Source of the DNA: CAJQQK01 sp963696075
GTDB taxonomy: Bacteria > Pseudomonadota > Alphaproteobacteria > Rhizobiales > Hyphomicrobiaceae
Reading direction: 5' to 3'
DNA length: 64,000 nt
Assembly: GCA_963696075.1 (NCBI GenBank)
Contig: CAVOJD010000036.1
Span: 1-64,000, forward strand
Of this stretch, positions 25,740 to 34,853 are shown piece by piece (position 1 is the first letter of the stretch; each line of letters opens with the position of its first letter). A program made the translations under genes and the position numbers. The notes beneath the pieces were generated by a model. That model was given only the letters and a program-made list of their open reading frames with translations. It did not search any database and was not told the origin of the DNA.

Positions 25740-25761
25740 CCCGGGCGCCGCATCGCCCGGG
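25740..25761 (+). terminator. GC-rich hairpin after the oxidoreductase
   Basis: The 8-bp stem CCCGGGCG/CGCCCGGG has a 6-base loop and lies 37 bases after the stop codon. There is a short T-run before it (GATTTTT) but none after, so it could be a terminator on the minus strand or a weak one on the plus strand. Confidence 0.4.
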
Positions 25762-25975
25762 TGCCGCTGTCAGGCGCCAACCAGAAGAGTCCGCGCGTGC
25801 AACTGGTTAGCCGTGCAATTCGTGTCGGCGTGGCAGCGTTGTGGTCGGATTGGTGGGAACAAGTTGCTGAGTTCCTAAAGATTTCCGTTGGAACTGCAGC
25901 CGTATTTTTGCCATTGATCAGTCGACAAGTGCGAAATTGTCCGGCGTTACGGGTTAAGTTCAGAGGGAAAGTAAG

Positions 25976-26689
25976 ATGCGTTCGTTGATTGCTTTGGTTG
26001 CAGCAGCGACCACGATGGCTCTTGCAGGAGCCGCAAATGCTGCCGATCTCGGCGGCGACAATTACACATCATTCAAGGATGAAGCGCCTTACGTTCGCCA
26101 GTACAACTGGACGGGCGTCTATATCGGCGCCCAACTTGGGTATGCTTGGTCTGACGTCGACGCGGACTCAGGCCCCTTCGGCAGCTTCAATCAGAGCTAC
26201 GGCTATAACGTCGACGGCTTCATCGGCGGCGGCCACCTCGGCTATAACTGGCAGTCGCAGGGGATCGTCTTCGGCCTCGAAGCCGACGTCGAATATACCG
26301 ACCTTGAAGACGGCGGCATCGGCACGGCAGGGTTTGGCCATCGCACCGATGTCAACTGGATGGGCTCGATGCGCGCCCGCCTTGGCTTGCCGATGGACCG
26401 GGCGTTGCTTTACGTCACGGGTGGTTGGGCTTTTGCGGACGTCGACGTCACCAAGTCGAGCCCGCCAGGCGCTGCGCCGTTCGGCTCATACGGTTCGATA
26501 CGTAACGGCTGGACCCTCGGCGTCGGTGCTGAATATGCCTTCACCGAGAACCTGACAGCCCGCCTTGAGTATCGCTATACGGACTTCGGTTCGGACAGTG
26601 GCTCGAGCCGCCCGGCAGCCGCCAACTGGCAGGACGACAGTGACCTCACGATGCACGCCCTGCGTGCCGGCATGTCGCTCAAGTTCTGA
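25976..26689 (+). CDS. Outer-membrane beta-barrel protein, Omp25/31-like
   Basis: This 237-residue precursor has a signal peptide (cleavage after GAANA, about residue 22). The 8-stranded barrel pattern is typical of rhizobial/Brucella Omp25-Omp31 proteins: YNWTGVYIGAQLGYAWSD at the start, GGGHLGYNWQSQGIVFGLEA, MRARLGLPMDRALLYVTGGW and a C-terminus ending in aromatic Phe (AGMSLKF). AGAGGGAAAG eight bases upstream sets the start. It is followed by a strong terminator at 26758 and probably expressed alone at high level. Confidence 0.93.
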   Translation: MRSLIALVAAATTMALAGAANAADLGGDNYTSFKDEAPYVRQYNWTGVYIGAQLGYAWSDVDADSGPFGSFNQSYGYNVDGFIGGGHLGYNWQSQGIVFGLEADVEYTDLEDGGIGTAGFGHRTDVNWMGSMRARLGLPMDRALLYVTGGWAFADVDVTKSSPPGAAPFGSYGSIRNGWTLGVGAEYAFTENLTARLEYRYTDFGSDSGSSRPAAANWQDDSDLTMHALRAGMSLKF

Positions 26690-26757
26690 TCCCGCACGCG
26701 TATCGCTTCCGCGTCCACCGGCGCGTAGCACGATGACGGGCAAGAAATGATCACCTG

Positions 26758-26798
26758 AATGAAGCAGGGCCGCGCCAATGACGCGGCCCTGCTTCATT
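26758..26798 (+). terminator. strong hairpin terminator after omp gene
   Basis: A perfect 17-bp stem (26758-26774 with 26782-26798) and a 7-base loop end in a short T-rich stretch. It lies 69 bases after the omp stop and 40 bases before the convergent ABC1-kinase gene ends, so it can serve both. Confidence 0.85.
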
Positions 26799-26837
26799 TC
26801 TGGCAAGATGTCTGGGGCTTCTTTTCCCTTGATCCGG

Positions 26838-28211
26838 TCAGACCGCGCTGCTGGCTACCGGCTGCGGCACACCAACCTCTGCAAATGTCTTGGCCTGTCG
26901 CGCACCAACCTCATCGAGATCGAAATCCTGGATCGTCTCGTTGAACAGCCGATACCAGTTGTGCCGCGCATCAAGATGCAGGAACACCCCGCCAAGCCCG
27001 ATCGCCGCCCGGTCCATGAAGACAAACTCACGCGGAATGCGCACCGGCCCCTTCTCCTTCAGGATCTTGTGCACCGTGAACGCTTCCTTGCGGCCATATT
27101 CCGCCGGCGTCGTCCCTTCCGCGATCGTCCGCTCCCGGTCATCGAGCAGCGGCCCATAGATGAACCGCGCCCAGATGTTCATCGCCTCGATCAGCTCTTC
27201 CGTGAGCCCCTGGAAGCCCCAGCTCTCATAGGCATGCACCACCCGCTCCCGGTCGCCCTCGAGCAGTCCCTTGTAAAGATCGATCACGCCCTGCACGAAG
27301 GCGGTCGGAAACGTCCGGATGCAGCCATAGTCGAGCAGATTGATGCCAGCAGGTGCCCCGTCTTCTTCAAAGATCGTGTAGTTGCCAAGATGCGGGTCGC
27401 CATGGATCACCCCATAGTGACTGAACGGGTACCACCACGCCTTGAACATCGCCTCCGCGATCCGGTTGCGATCCTCCAGCGGCGCGCCCTTGTAGTCCAT
27501 CAGCGGCGCGCCATCGAGCCACCGCATCGTCAACAATCGCTTTGTCGACAGCTCTTCGTGCACGCCCGGCACCCGGATGCGATCATCATTTTCGAAGATC
27601 CGCTCATAAAGCCGGGCATGCCGCGCCTCCAGCGTATAGTCGAGCTCTTCGCGCAGCCGCGCCGCGATCTCCTGCAGCATCTCGCGCGTGTCGACCGCTG
27701 GGTTCATCCGCGCATGAATGCGAAAGATGACGCCGAGCTGCGAAACGTCCGCCTCCACCGCCGATTGCATATCCGGGTACTGCAGCTTGCACGCCAGCAC
27801 CTCCCCGTCATGCGAGACCGCCTTGTGAACTTGCCCCAGCGACGCGGACGCCGCCGCCTTGTTATCGAACGACTGGAACCGCTTTTGCCAATCGGCCCCG
27901 AGTTCGGCAACCATGCGCCGCTTGACGAAGGCGGGCCCCATCGCCGGCGCATTCGACTGCAGTTGGGCAAGCTCGCGTGCATACTCCGCCGGCAGCGCTT
28001 CGGGAATGGTCGAGAGCAGTTGCGCAACCTTCATGATCGGCCCCTTGAGGCCGCCCAGCGCTCGCGCAAGTTCAATCGCATCCTTGGACTTGTCCGCCTC
28101 GAAGCCGAACAACCGCTGTCCCGCCACCCTGGCCGCAATCGAGCCGACGTTGCCGCCAACCTTGAAATAACGCGCCGTGCGCGCGGACAACCGGTTCTCT
28201 TCGCCACTCAT
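26838..28211 (-). CDS. ABC1/AarF (UbiB-like) atypical kinase
   Basis: This 457-residue protein of the ADCK/UbiB atypical kinase family supports ubiquinone synthesis or lipid metabolism. Hallmarks are present: the family KxGQ-type motif as KVAQ (61-64), the Ala-rich loop AAASASLGQVHKA, the ExD-region motif REELDYTLEA, the catalytic HGDPHLGNY and the metal-binding DYG in LLDYGCIR. KVAQ instead of KxGQ is a minor deviation. No C-terminal membrane anchor is evident, unlike E. coli UbiB. It is monocistronic. Confidence 0.9.
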   Translation of the reverse strand: MSGEENRLSARTARYFKVGGNVGSIAARVAGQRLFGFEADKSKDAIELARALGGLKGPIMKVAQLLSTIPEALPAEYARELAQLQSNAPAMGPAFVKRRMVAELGADWQKRFQSFDNKAAASASLGQVHKAVSHDGEVLACKLQYPDMQSAVEADVSQLGVIFRIHARMNPAVDTREMLQEIAARLREELDYTLEARHARLYERIFENDDRIRVPGVHEELSTKRLLTMRWLDGAPLMDYKGAPLEDRNRIAEAMFKAWWYPFSHYGVIHGDPHLGNYTIFEEDGAPAGINLLDYGCIRTFPTAFVQGVIDLYKGLLEGDRERVVHAYESWGFQGLTEELIEAMNIWARFIYGPLLDDRERTIAEGTTPAEYGRKEAFTVHKILKEKGPVRIPREFVFMDRAAIGLGGVFLHLDARHNWYRLFNETIQDFDLDEVGARQAKTFAEVGVPQPVASSAV

Positions 28212-28436
28212 GGGCCAGCCACAATCCTGTTTTTTTCGATTACACCAAGATAACGGAGATGGCGTCCGCGGCGATCACTTGCAATGCGCCGCGCAGTCTC
28301 CCGTCCAAGGCACCGTATCGATCAAATCTGCCGCGTCGGGCCCGACCTGCGCTTTCCCGTGGAGATATCGCTCTGCCGCTGGCCCCCCCGCCGCCGCTGT
28401 GTTACCGCAGCTTTGAAACGCGGGGGATAAGCAACC

Positions 28437-29300
28437 ATGATCGACCCCATAACAACACAGCCGAACGACGGCCCTGAATGGGGCACTTATGCACCAAACA
28501 CCAGCGTCGCCTGGCTGATCGGCCTCGCTCGCCGTTCGCCCCTTGGTCGCGGCATCGCGCGCCGGCTGATCTACAATGCCATCAACCGCCAGCACCCCGA
28601 TCCAATCGACACCCGCATCTGGGGCACCCGCGTCCGCCTCCACCATCGCATCAACGTCTCCGAGCGCAAAAGCCTGCTCCGCCCCGATCTCCTTGATCCC
28701 GCCGAACTGCGCCTTATCCGCGAAGCGCTCAACCACCCCGGCGCCGTGTTCGTTGACGTTGGCTCCAACGCCGGCCTTTACGCACTGAACGTCGCCCTGA
28801 ACGCCAGCGCCGGCACGCGCATCGTCGCCATCGAACCATCACCCGACCTGATCGCACGGCTCTCCTACAATCTCGACCGCGCCCGCGAAGACGGCCTGAT
28901 CGATCCCGGCGTCCGCCTCGACCGCCTCAACATCGCGGTCAGCGACACCGACGGCACCGGCACCCTCTCGATCGCTGGCGGGGAAGGCAATCGCGGCCTG
29001 GTCGCCGGTGAGAAAGGCATCGAAGTCCCAGTTCGAAGGCTCTCCGCTGCGCTTTCCGAAATCGGCATCACAGCAATCGATGCGATGAAGATCGATGTCG
29101 AAGGCCATGAAGACCACGTCCTGCCGCCCTATCTCGACGACACCGCCCCCGAAGCCTGGCCCCGCCTCGTCGTCCTCGAACACCTCTCGCGCGCGGACTG
29201 GTCCGTCGACGTCATCGCGGACTGCGAACGGCGCGGATATCGGATCGAACGCCGCATCCGCAACAACACCATTCTGCGCCGCACCAGCCCCATCGCCTGA
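28437..29300 (+). CDS. FkbM-family methyltransferase (second)
   Basis: This 287-residue SAM-dependent methyltransferase has motif I VFVDVGSNAGLYALNVAL near residue 103, acidic motif II VAIEPSPDL and the FkbM hallmark AMKIDVEGHEDHVL near residue 222. It shares the hallmark motifs of the gene at 15974 but differs in length and flanking regions. The N-terminal ~70 residues precede the catalytic fold and include a conserved-looking ERKSLLRPDLLD segment. It lies about 225 bases from the divergent ABC1 kinase gene and about 95 bases before an MFS gene. A glycan or lipid substrate is likely; not determined. Confidence 0.85.
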   Translation: MIDPITTQPNDGPEWGTYAPNTSVAWLIGLARRSPLGRGIARRLIYNAINRQHPDPIDTRIWGTRVRLHHRINVSERKSLLRPDLLDPAELRLIREALNHPGAVFVDVGSNAGLYALNVALNASAGTRIVAIEPSPDLIARLSYNLDRAREDGLIDPGVRLDRLNIAVSDTDGTGTLSIAGGEGNRGLVAGEKGIEVPVRRLSAALSEIGITAIDAMKIDVEGHEDHVLPPYLDDTAPEAWPRLVVLEHLSRADWSVDVIADCERRGYRIERRIRNNTILRRTSPIA

Positions 29301-29393
29301 CGAATAGTCTCATCCCCCCGCTTGCACCGCGCCGGTGAATACCGGAATGTCGGAGCCTTATCCGTGAGTTCACGATTTTAGGCCTCCCCGCGC

Positions 29394-30665
29394 ATGATGA
29401 AATTCTTCTCCTGGCTCATCTCGCCGACCGGCGTTGCCGTGTGCACGATCGGCATTGTCCAGATCATCGTTTGGGGCACCTCGTTCTATTCACTCGGCGT
29501 CCTCGCCCATCCGATCATTGAGGATACAGGCTGGAGCACGACCCTCGTCTTTGCCGGCCTCACCATCGGCCTGCTTGCCTCCAGCGCCATCTCGACCTGG
29601 GCCGGCGCCCTGATCGATCGCGTCGGCGCCCGCCTTGTCATGACGCTCGGCTCCATCCTCCTCGCAGCCACCCTTGCAGCCGTCGCCCTGAGCCCCACGC
29701 TCTGGTGGTATCTCGCCGCCTGGGTCGCCGTCGGCCTCGCCATGCGGATCACGCTTTACGATGCAGCCTTTGCCGCCATGGTCCAGGTCTCGCCCGCAAA
29801 CGGCCGTCAGGCGATCGCCTTTCTCACGCTCTTCGGCGGCTTCGCCTCGACCGTCTTCTGGCTGATCGGCCACGAACTCGTCACGCTCTACGGCTGGCGC
29901 ACGACGTACTGGATTTTCGCCGGCCTCAACCTCTGCCTCTCGGCCCCGCTCTGCTACATCGGCCTCGCCCGCCGCGAGAAACCCGTGGCAGCCTCCCCCG
30001 ACACGCCTGCAGCAAAGGCTGCGCCGGACTACGCGACCCGCCCGCCGCTCGAAGGCCGCCCGCGCACGATCGCCATGGCGCTTTTCTGCCTTGTCATGTC
30101 CGGCAACGCCCTCATCTTCGGCGTCGGCGCGGTCCACCTCGTCGGCCTCATCGAAGCCTCCGGCGTCGCCCTGGCGCTTGCCGTCTCGATCGCCTCGATG
30201 AAAGGCGTGGCCCAGGTCGCAGGCCGCATCTGGGAAATCATCTGGGGCCGCAACATCGACCCCGTGAACCTCGGCCGCATCGCGATCGCCCTGCTGCCGG
30301 TCGCCTTCATCATCCTGCTGTTCGCCGGCGCCGATTGGTTGACCGCCGCCACCTTCACCTTGATCTTCGGCGCCTCGAACGGCCTCGTCACCATTGTGCG
30401 CGGCGCCGTCCCCCTCGCCCTCTTCGGCGCCGAGGGCTACGGCAAGGTCCTCGGCATCATCGCCACGCCGGTCCTCTTGTTCAACGCCATCTCACCGATG
30501 CTGTTCGCGGCAATTGTGGAAGCCTGGGACTATCGCACAGGCACCTGGATCTTGTTCGCCCTCGCCCTTCTCTCCGCCGCCGCGATGGAGGGCATGGCCA
30601 CCTGGTACCGCCGCCACTTGGCGCGCACGACCACCCCCACCGACGCCACCGGATCCCGCGCTTGA
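29394..30665 (+). CDS. MFS transporter
   Basis: This 423-residue inner-membrane permease has 12 predicted membrane segments and the MFS loop signature WAGALIDRVGARLVMTLGS. The organisation (IIVWGTSFYSLGVLAHPI in TM1, TFTLIFGASNGLVTIVRGAVP in TM10-11) resembles the monocarboxylate/oxalate-formate-like group. Two adjacent ATG codons at 29394 and 29397 can both serve as start. It follows the FkbM gene on the same strand. Substrate is unknown. A MITE-like element lies about 110 bases beyond its stop. Confidence 0.86.
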   Translation: MMKFFSWLISPTGVAVCTIGIVQIIVWGTSFYSLGVLAHPIIEDTGWSTTLVFAGLTIGLLASSAISTWAGALIDRVGARLVMTLGSILLAATLAAVALSPTLWWYLAAWVAVGLAMRITLYDAAFAAMVQVSPANGRQAIAFLTLFGGFASTVFWLIGHELVTLYGWRTTYWIFAGLNLCLSAPLCYIGLARREKPVAASPDTPAAKAAPDYATRPPLEGRPRTIAMALFCLVMSGNALIFGVGAVHLVGLIEASGVALALAVSIASMKGVAQVAGRIWEIIWGRNIDPVNLGRIAIALLPVAFIILLFAGADWLTAATFTLIFGASNGLVTIVRGAVPLALFGAEGYGKVLGIIATPVLLFNAISPMLFAAIVEAWDYRTGTWILFALALLSAAAMEGMATWYRRHLARTTTPTDATGSRA

Positions 30666-30762
30666 GACGTAATCGCCGCGCATCGCATCGATCGAGTACG
30701 GCAGCGACCCGGCCCGCATCCAGCGCTTCTCTTGAACAACGAACCCCTCGTCTGTCATCCTC

Positions 30763-30773
30763 GGGCTTGTCCC
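30763..30773. repeat. left target-site duplication of MITE copy 2
   Basis: GGGCTTGTCCC is repeated exactly at 31120-31130 on the other side of the element. The two outer flanks together rebuild a palindrome, TCCTCGGG...CCCGAGGA, which was the target. Confidence 0.85.
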
Positions 30774-31119
30774 ACTGCTGTCCGGTTCAGCTTTCCGCGA
30801 AACGGCGCAACAGCCTGATTGGGCCTCTCGATTTCATGATCGATGGTGGTCGAGACGCAAAATCCCGACCGGCTTCGGCTCCCTCATTGTCCATTTCATT
30901 TCCCACACCCATCGTCATGGCCGCGCAGGCGGCCATCCACGGGCATGTCCAATCCCGCGGCTTATCGGGGTCACGAAGTCGTTGCCGCGAAACATGTACT
31001 CCGTAGCCGGCGCCTCGTCTGCCGAGGCGCGCGTGGATGGCCGCCTACGCGGCCATGACGGCGTGGGGAGGGGAAGCGCGGTCTAAGCCTAAAGCGTTCG
31101 AGTTAGACCGGACAGTAGT
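30774..31119. mobile_element. MITE-like non-autonomous element, copy 2
   Basis: This 346-bp element is closely related to copy 1 at 21457-21804. Terminal inverted repeats are ACTGCTGTCCGGT (30774-30786) and ACCGGACAGTAGT (31107-31119), 12 of 13 matching. Perfect 11-bp duplications flank it. The internal arms near 30914-30942 and 31031-31059 correspond to the 29-bp arms of copy 1, with a change in the middle that leaves one mismatch. No coding potential is evident. Position and orientation relative to copy 1 are the same. Confidence 0.85.
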
Positions 31120-31130
31120 GGGCTTGTCCC
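31120..31130. repeat. right target-site duplication of MITE copy 2
   Basis: GGGCTTGTCCC is identical to 30763-30773 and is followed by GAGGATGAC, the second arm of the interrupted palindrome. Confidence 0.85.
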
Positions 31131-31229
31131 GAGGATGACCACTGAGAGGCAGTGAGACCGTTGAGGGGCAGCGATAAAGCCGAAACCGCCTATCAGCCAA
31201 CGATCCTCACCGCGAATACGAACACGTCA

Positions 31230-31375
31230 AAGGCAAAGCCTTCTGGGAGCATTGCGACCCGGCGCCTCGCTCCCGCGATCCGGATGCGCAGCATCCGCAG
31301 CGGCAGCGCAAAAATGAGCCGCCCCCGCGGAGGGCCCGGTCGCGAACGCGACCGGAATTGCCCGCGAGCGAAACA
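31230..31375. repeat. diverged solo copy of the 106-bp repeat
   Basis: AGGCAAAGCC...GGGAGCATTGCGACCC and, after about 40 extra bases, CGCGGAGGGCCCGGTCGCG...GCGACCGGAA...GAGCGAAA follow the same order as the tandem units at 36556-37066. Like that array, it ends beside the stop codon of a minus-strand gene, here pepF (31381). Confidence 0.7.
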
Positions 31376-31380
31376 ACTCC

Positions 31381-33261
31381 CTAAACCCCGGCTTTTTCCA
31401 TGGCCTCGAGTTCGTCGATCATGTCTTCGATCACGCTCAGCCCCTTGTGCCAGAACTCAGGGCTGGACGCATCGAGGCCGAACGGCGCGAGCAGCTCCGA
31501 ATGGTGTTTCGACCCGCCCGCACTCAGCAAGTCAAAATACTTCGCCACGAAATCCGGATGCGCATCCTCGTAAAGCTTGTAGAGCGAATTCACGAGGCAA
31601 TCACCGAACGCGTAGGCGTAGACATAGAACGGCGAGCGGATGAAATGGCCGATATAGGCCCAGAACACCTCATACCCGTCCTTGAAAACAATCGCATCGC
31701 CAAGGCTCTCGCCCTGCACGCTCATCCAGAGCTCGTTGATCTGATCACTCGTCAGCTCCCCCTCACGCCGCGCGAGATGGACCTTACGCTCGAATTTGTA
31801 GAAAGCGATCTGGCGCACGACCGTGTTGATCATGTCCTCGACCTTGCCCGCGATCAGCGCCTTGCGCTCCTTCGGGTCCGTCGTCTCTTTGAGCAGCGCC
31901 TTGAAGGTGAGCATCTCGCCAAACACCGACGCCGTCTCAGCGAGCGTCAACGGCGTCTGCGACAACAGCATCCCCTGCTTCGCCGCCAGCACCTGATGAA
32001 CGCCGTGTCCGAGTTCATGCGCAAGCGTCATCACGTCCCGCGATTTGCCGAGGTAATTCAGCAGAACGTACGGGTGCACCGACGGCACCACCGGATGCGA
32101 GAACGCGCCCGGCGCCTTTCCAGGCCGCGTCGGCGCATCAATCCATCTCTTGTCGAAGAAATCCTTCGCGATGTCGGCCATTTGCGGTGAGAACCCACCA
32201 TAGGCCGACAGCACCATTTCGCGTGCCTCGGGCCAGGCAATCACACGCTCCGGCTTATCGGGCAGCGGTGCATTGCGGTCCCAGTGGGCCAGCTGATCCA
32301 TGCCCAGCCACTTCGCCTTCATCCGGTAGTAGCGGTGCGAAATCGAGGGGTATTTCTCCGTAACCGCATCGACCAGCGCCTCGACCACTTCCCCCTCGAC
32401 CCGATTGGCGAGATGGCGGCTATCCGCCACATCCTTGAAACCCCGCCACCGGTCGGAGATCTCCTTGTCCTTGGCGAGCGTATTGGTGATCAACGTGAAC
32501 ACGCGGATGTTGTCACGGAACGTCTTGGCCAGCGCGTCGGCGCCCGCCTTGCGTCGCGCTTCGTGCTTGTCCATCAACAGGTTGAGCGTTGGTTCCAGTG
32601 TCAACGGTTCCGCCTCACCATCGACATCGAACCTGAGAGACGCCATCGTATCGGAGAACAGACGATTCCAGGCCCCGGCCGCCGTCTGCGACTTATCCGT
32701 GAACAGTTGTTCGAGTTTTTCATCGAGCTGGAAGGGCTTTTCCTTCCTCAGATCATCGAGCCAGGGCTTGTAATGCTTGAGCTTGCCATCCCCGAGCGCC
32801 ACGCTAAGCGCCTCATCGTCGATCTGGTTGAATTCCAGCTCGATAAAGATGAGCTCGCGCGAAATCTCGGTCAGCTGGGCGATCGTATCGCCGTAGAACT
32901 TGGCGCGCGCCTGGTCGGACTGGTCTCCGGCATAGTAAAGCCCGGCATAAGAGCCGAGCCGGCTCATCAGCTCCGCCACCTCCTCATAAGCCCGGATCAT
33001 GTCGGCAAGTTTTGCCCCATCGCGGCCAAGACCGACGATTTTGCCCTGGTAGGCAGCCTTGAGGCTTTGCGCCATCTCCCGCGCGCGCTCAATGTCGCGC
33101 TTGACCTCCGCCGCCTCAGGTCCGACGTAGAGATCGTCCAGGTTCCACTCCGGCATCTCGCCAAGTTCCGCCCCGCCCGGTGCCGCGCCCGCCTCCCCCG
33201 CCGGCGCGTCAGCTGCGGCAATTGCAATCAGGGGCAGATGAGGGTGCTCACGAAGAGGCAT
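31381..33261 (-). CDS. pepF: Oligoendopeptidase F (M3 metallopeptidase)
   Basis: This 626-residue cytosolic zinc peptidase of family M3 degrades short peptides. The zinc motif HELGHGVH lies at 415-422, with the third ligand E442 in AETASVFGEM downstream. The N-terminal M3 helical domain (EWNLDDLYVGPEAAEVKRDI) is intact and the length is normal. The first ~35 residues are Ala/Gly/Pro-rich and outside the fold; the true start could be internal, but GGAG six bases before the ATG at 33261 supports the long form. Its stop codon abuts a solo copy of the 106-bp repeat. Confidence 0.95.
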   Translation of the reverse strand: MPLREHPHLPLIAIAAADAPAGEAGAAPGGAELGEMPEWNLDDLYVGPEAAEVKRDIERAREMAQSLKAAYQGKIVGLGRDGAKLADMIRAYEEVAELMSRLGSYAGLYYAGDQSDQARAKFYGDTIAQLTEISRELIFIELEFNQIDDEALSVALGDGKLKHYKPWLDDLRKEKPFQLDEKLEQLFTDKSQTAAGAWNRLFSDTMASLRFDVDGEAEPLTLEPTLNLLMDKHEARRKAGADALAKTFRDNIRVFTLITNTLAKDKEISDRWRGFKDVADSRHLANRVEGEVVEALVDAVTEKYPSISHRYYRMKAKWLGMDQLAHWDRNAPLPDKPERVIAWPEAREMVLSAYGGFSPQMADIAKDFFDKRWIDAPTRPGKAPGAFSHPVVPSVHPYVLLNYLGKSRDVMTLAHELGHGVHQVLAAKQGMLLSQTPLTLAETASVFGEMLTFKALLKETTDPKERKALIAGKVEDMINTVVRQIAFYKFERKVHLARREGELTSDQINELWMSVQGESLGDAIVFKDGYEVFWAYIGHFIRSPFYVYAYAFGDCLVNSLYKLYEDAHPDFVAKYFDLLSAGGSKHHSELLAPFGLDASSPEFWHKGLSVIEDMIDELEAMEKAGV

Positions 33262-33485
33262 GTTAAACTCCGTTTGGGATCTAATGGTCGATGGCGAATG
33301 TGGCGCGCGTCACCCACATGATCAAGGCGTTTGGCGCTTTGACACCGCGCCGGCGACGCGATGAACCGTCACGCTCACCGTCACGCTCAATGTGATACGG
33401 CGAAATCGGACTGGGAACACGCTTCCACCAATCGATGGCCCGAACGGCCTGGCAGAATAAGCGACAAGGGTGCGAGAAAGCCGCA

Positions 33486-34568
33486 ATGAACATTAAACCT
33501 TCAGCCGATTCCTTTGAAACCGACCGCACCCACTGGCCCGACAGCCACCCGGACGTGCGCGTCGGGCGCATCGGCATCCTGCTCGTCAATCTCGGCACCC
33601 CCGACGGCACCGATTATCGCTCGATGCGCCGCTATCTCGAGGAATTCCTCACCGACAAGCGTGTGATCGAGTGGCCGCGCGCGCTGTGGTACCCGATCCT
33701 TTACGGCATCGTCCTGAACCGGCGTCCGCAAAAGGTAGGCAAGGCCTACGAATCGATCTGGAACACCGAACGCGACGAGAGCTTCCTGCGCACCTACACC
33801 CGCGCCCAGGGCGAACAACTCGCCGAACGCCTCATCGGCGCCGATCCCGGTGCCCGCCCCGGCAGCCGGATCGTGGTCGATTGGGCGATGCGCTATGGCA
33901 ACCCCTCGATCCCCGACAAGCTTGCCGAATTGAAAGAAGCCGGCTGCGACCGCATCGTCTGGTTCCCCCTCTACCCGCAATATGCCGCCGCGACGACTGC
34001 CACCGTGAACGACAAGGCTTTCGAAGCCCTCATGAAAATGCGCTGGCAACCCGCCGTCAGAACCGTCCCGCCCTATCACGACCACCCGGCTTACATCGAA
34101 GCCCTCGCAAAATCGCTCGAGCGCCACGTCGCCGGCCTCGACTGGGAGCCGGAACGCGTCATTGCCTCCTACCACGGCATTCCCAAAAGCTATTTCGAGA
34201 AGGGCGACCCCTACCACTGCCACTGCCTGAAAACGACCCGCCTCCTGCGCGAACGCCTCGGCTGGAGCGAAGACTACCTGATCTCGACGTTTCAATCCCG
34301 TTTCGGCCCGGAAGAATGGCTGCAGCCGTACACAGACGAAACCATTGAGAAACTCGCACACGACGGCGTCAAGAGAATTGCTGTTTTCAATCCTGGTTTT
34401 GTTTCCGATTGCCTTGAAACGCTTGAAGAAATCGCCGAGGAAGCAAAAGAGGAATTTATCGAGGCCGGCGGAGAAAAATTCACGCACGTCCCCTGCCTGA
34501 ATGATACCGACCTCGGTCTTGACGTCATCGAGGCCATCGTGCGCCGCGAGGTGGCCGGCTGGATTTGA
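33486..34568 (+). CDS. hemH: Ferrochelatase
   Basis: HemH inserts ferrous iron into protoporphyrin IX, the last step of heme b synthesis. The 360-residue protein has the family sequence GILLVNLGTPDGTD near the start, the metal-site His in VIASYHGIPKSYF, the YHCHC motif and the Glu in FVSDCLETLEEIAEE. The start at 33486 is chosen because family homology begins soon after; the open frame extends upstream without it. It is divergent from pepF and followed by a terminator at 34701. No other heme gene is adjacent. Confidence 0.96.
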   Translation: MNIKPSADSFETDRTHWPDSHPDVRVGRIGILLVNLGTPDGTDYRSMRRYLEEFLTDKRVIEWPRALWYPILYGIVLNRRPQKVGKAYESIWNTERDESFLRTYTRAQGEQLAERLIGADPGARPGSRIVVDWAMRYGNPSIPDKLAELKEAGCDRIVWFPLYPQYAAATTATVNDKAFEALMKMRWQPAVRTVPPYHDHPAYIEALAKSLERHVAGLDWEPERVIASYHGIPKSYFEKGDPYHCHCLKTTRLLRERLGWSEDYLISTFQSRFGPEEWLQPYTDETIEKLAHDGVKRIAVFNPGFVSDCLETLEEIAEEAKEEFIEAGGEKFTHVPCLNDTDLGLDVIEAIVRREVAGWI

Positions 34569-34700
34569 CGCCACGCAGCCACACACGCCGCAGTGGGACA
34601 GCCCTGACGTGACCTGACTGACGACGTCTCAGTGCCTCACGAACAGCAGGGCGACCCGGTTCATTCGGCTCAATTCAGCCGCTATTTCCCATTAATCTCA

Positions 34701-34725
34701 GGCCGAGCATGCTTCATGCTCGGCC
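34701..34725 (+). terminator. intrinsic terminator after hemH
   Basis: The 11-bp stem GGCCGAGCATG/CATGCTCGGCC has a 3-base loop and is followed by TTTATTTTTG. It lies 133 bases after the hemH stop. Confidence 0.88.
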
Positions 34726-34853
34726 TTTATTTTTGTTCGAATTTCAAAACGATATACAAATTTTCAGTCTATTTACCAATTATTCCCAGTTTGACGACAT
34801 ATTGAGACCCAAATCCGAATATGAGCCCGACAAACCCAGACGAGGAATCGGAA

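Larger units (their letters stand above)
30666..31380. other. 715-base non-coding region with repeats
   Basis: This stretch between the MFS and pepF genes has no gene. It holds a broken palindrome (GTCATCCTCGGG at 30754-30765 and CCCGAGGATGAC at 31128-31139), MITE copy 2 inserted into that palindrome, and a diverged solo copy of the 106-bp repeat at 31230-31375. Confidence 0.7.
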
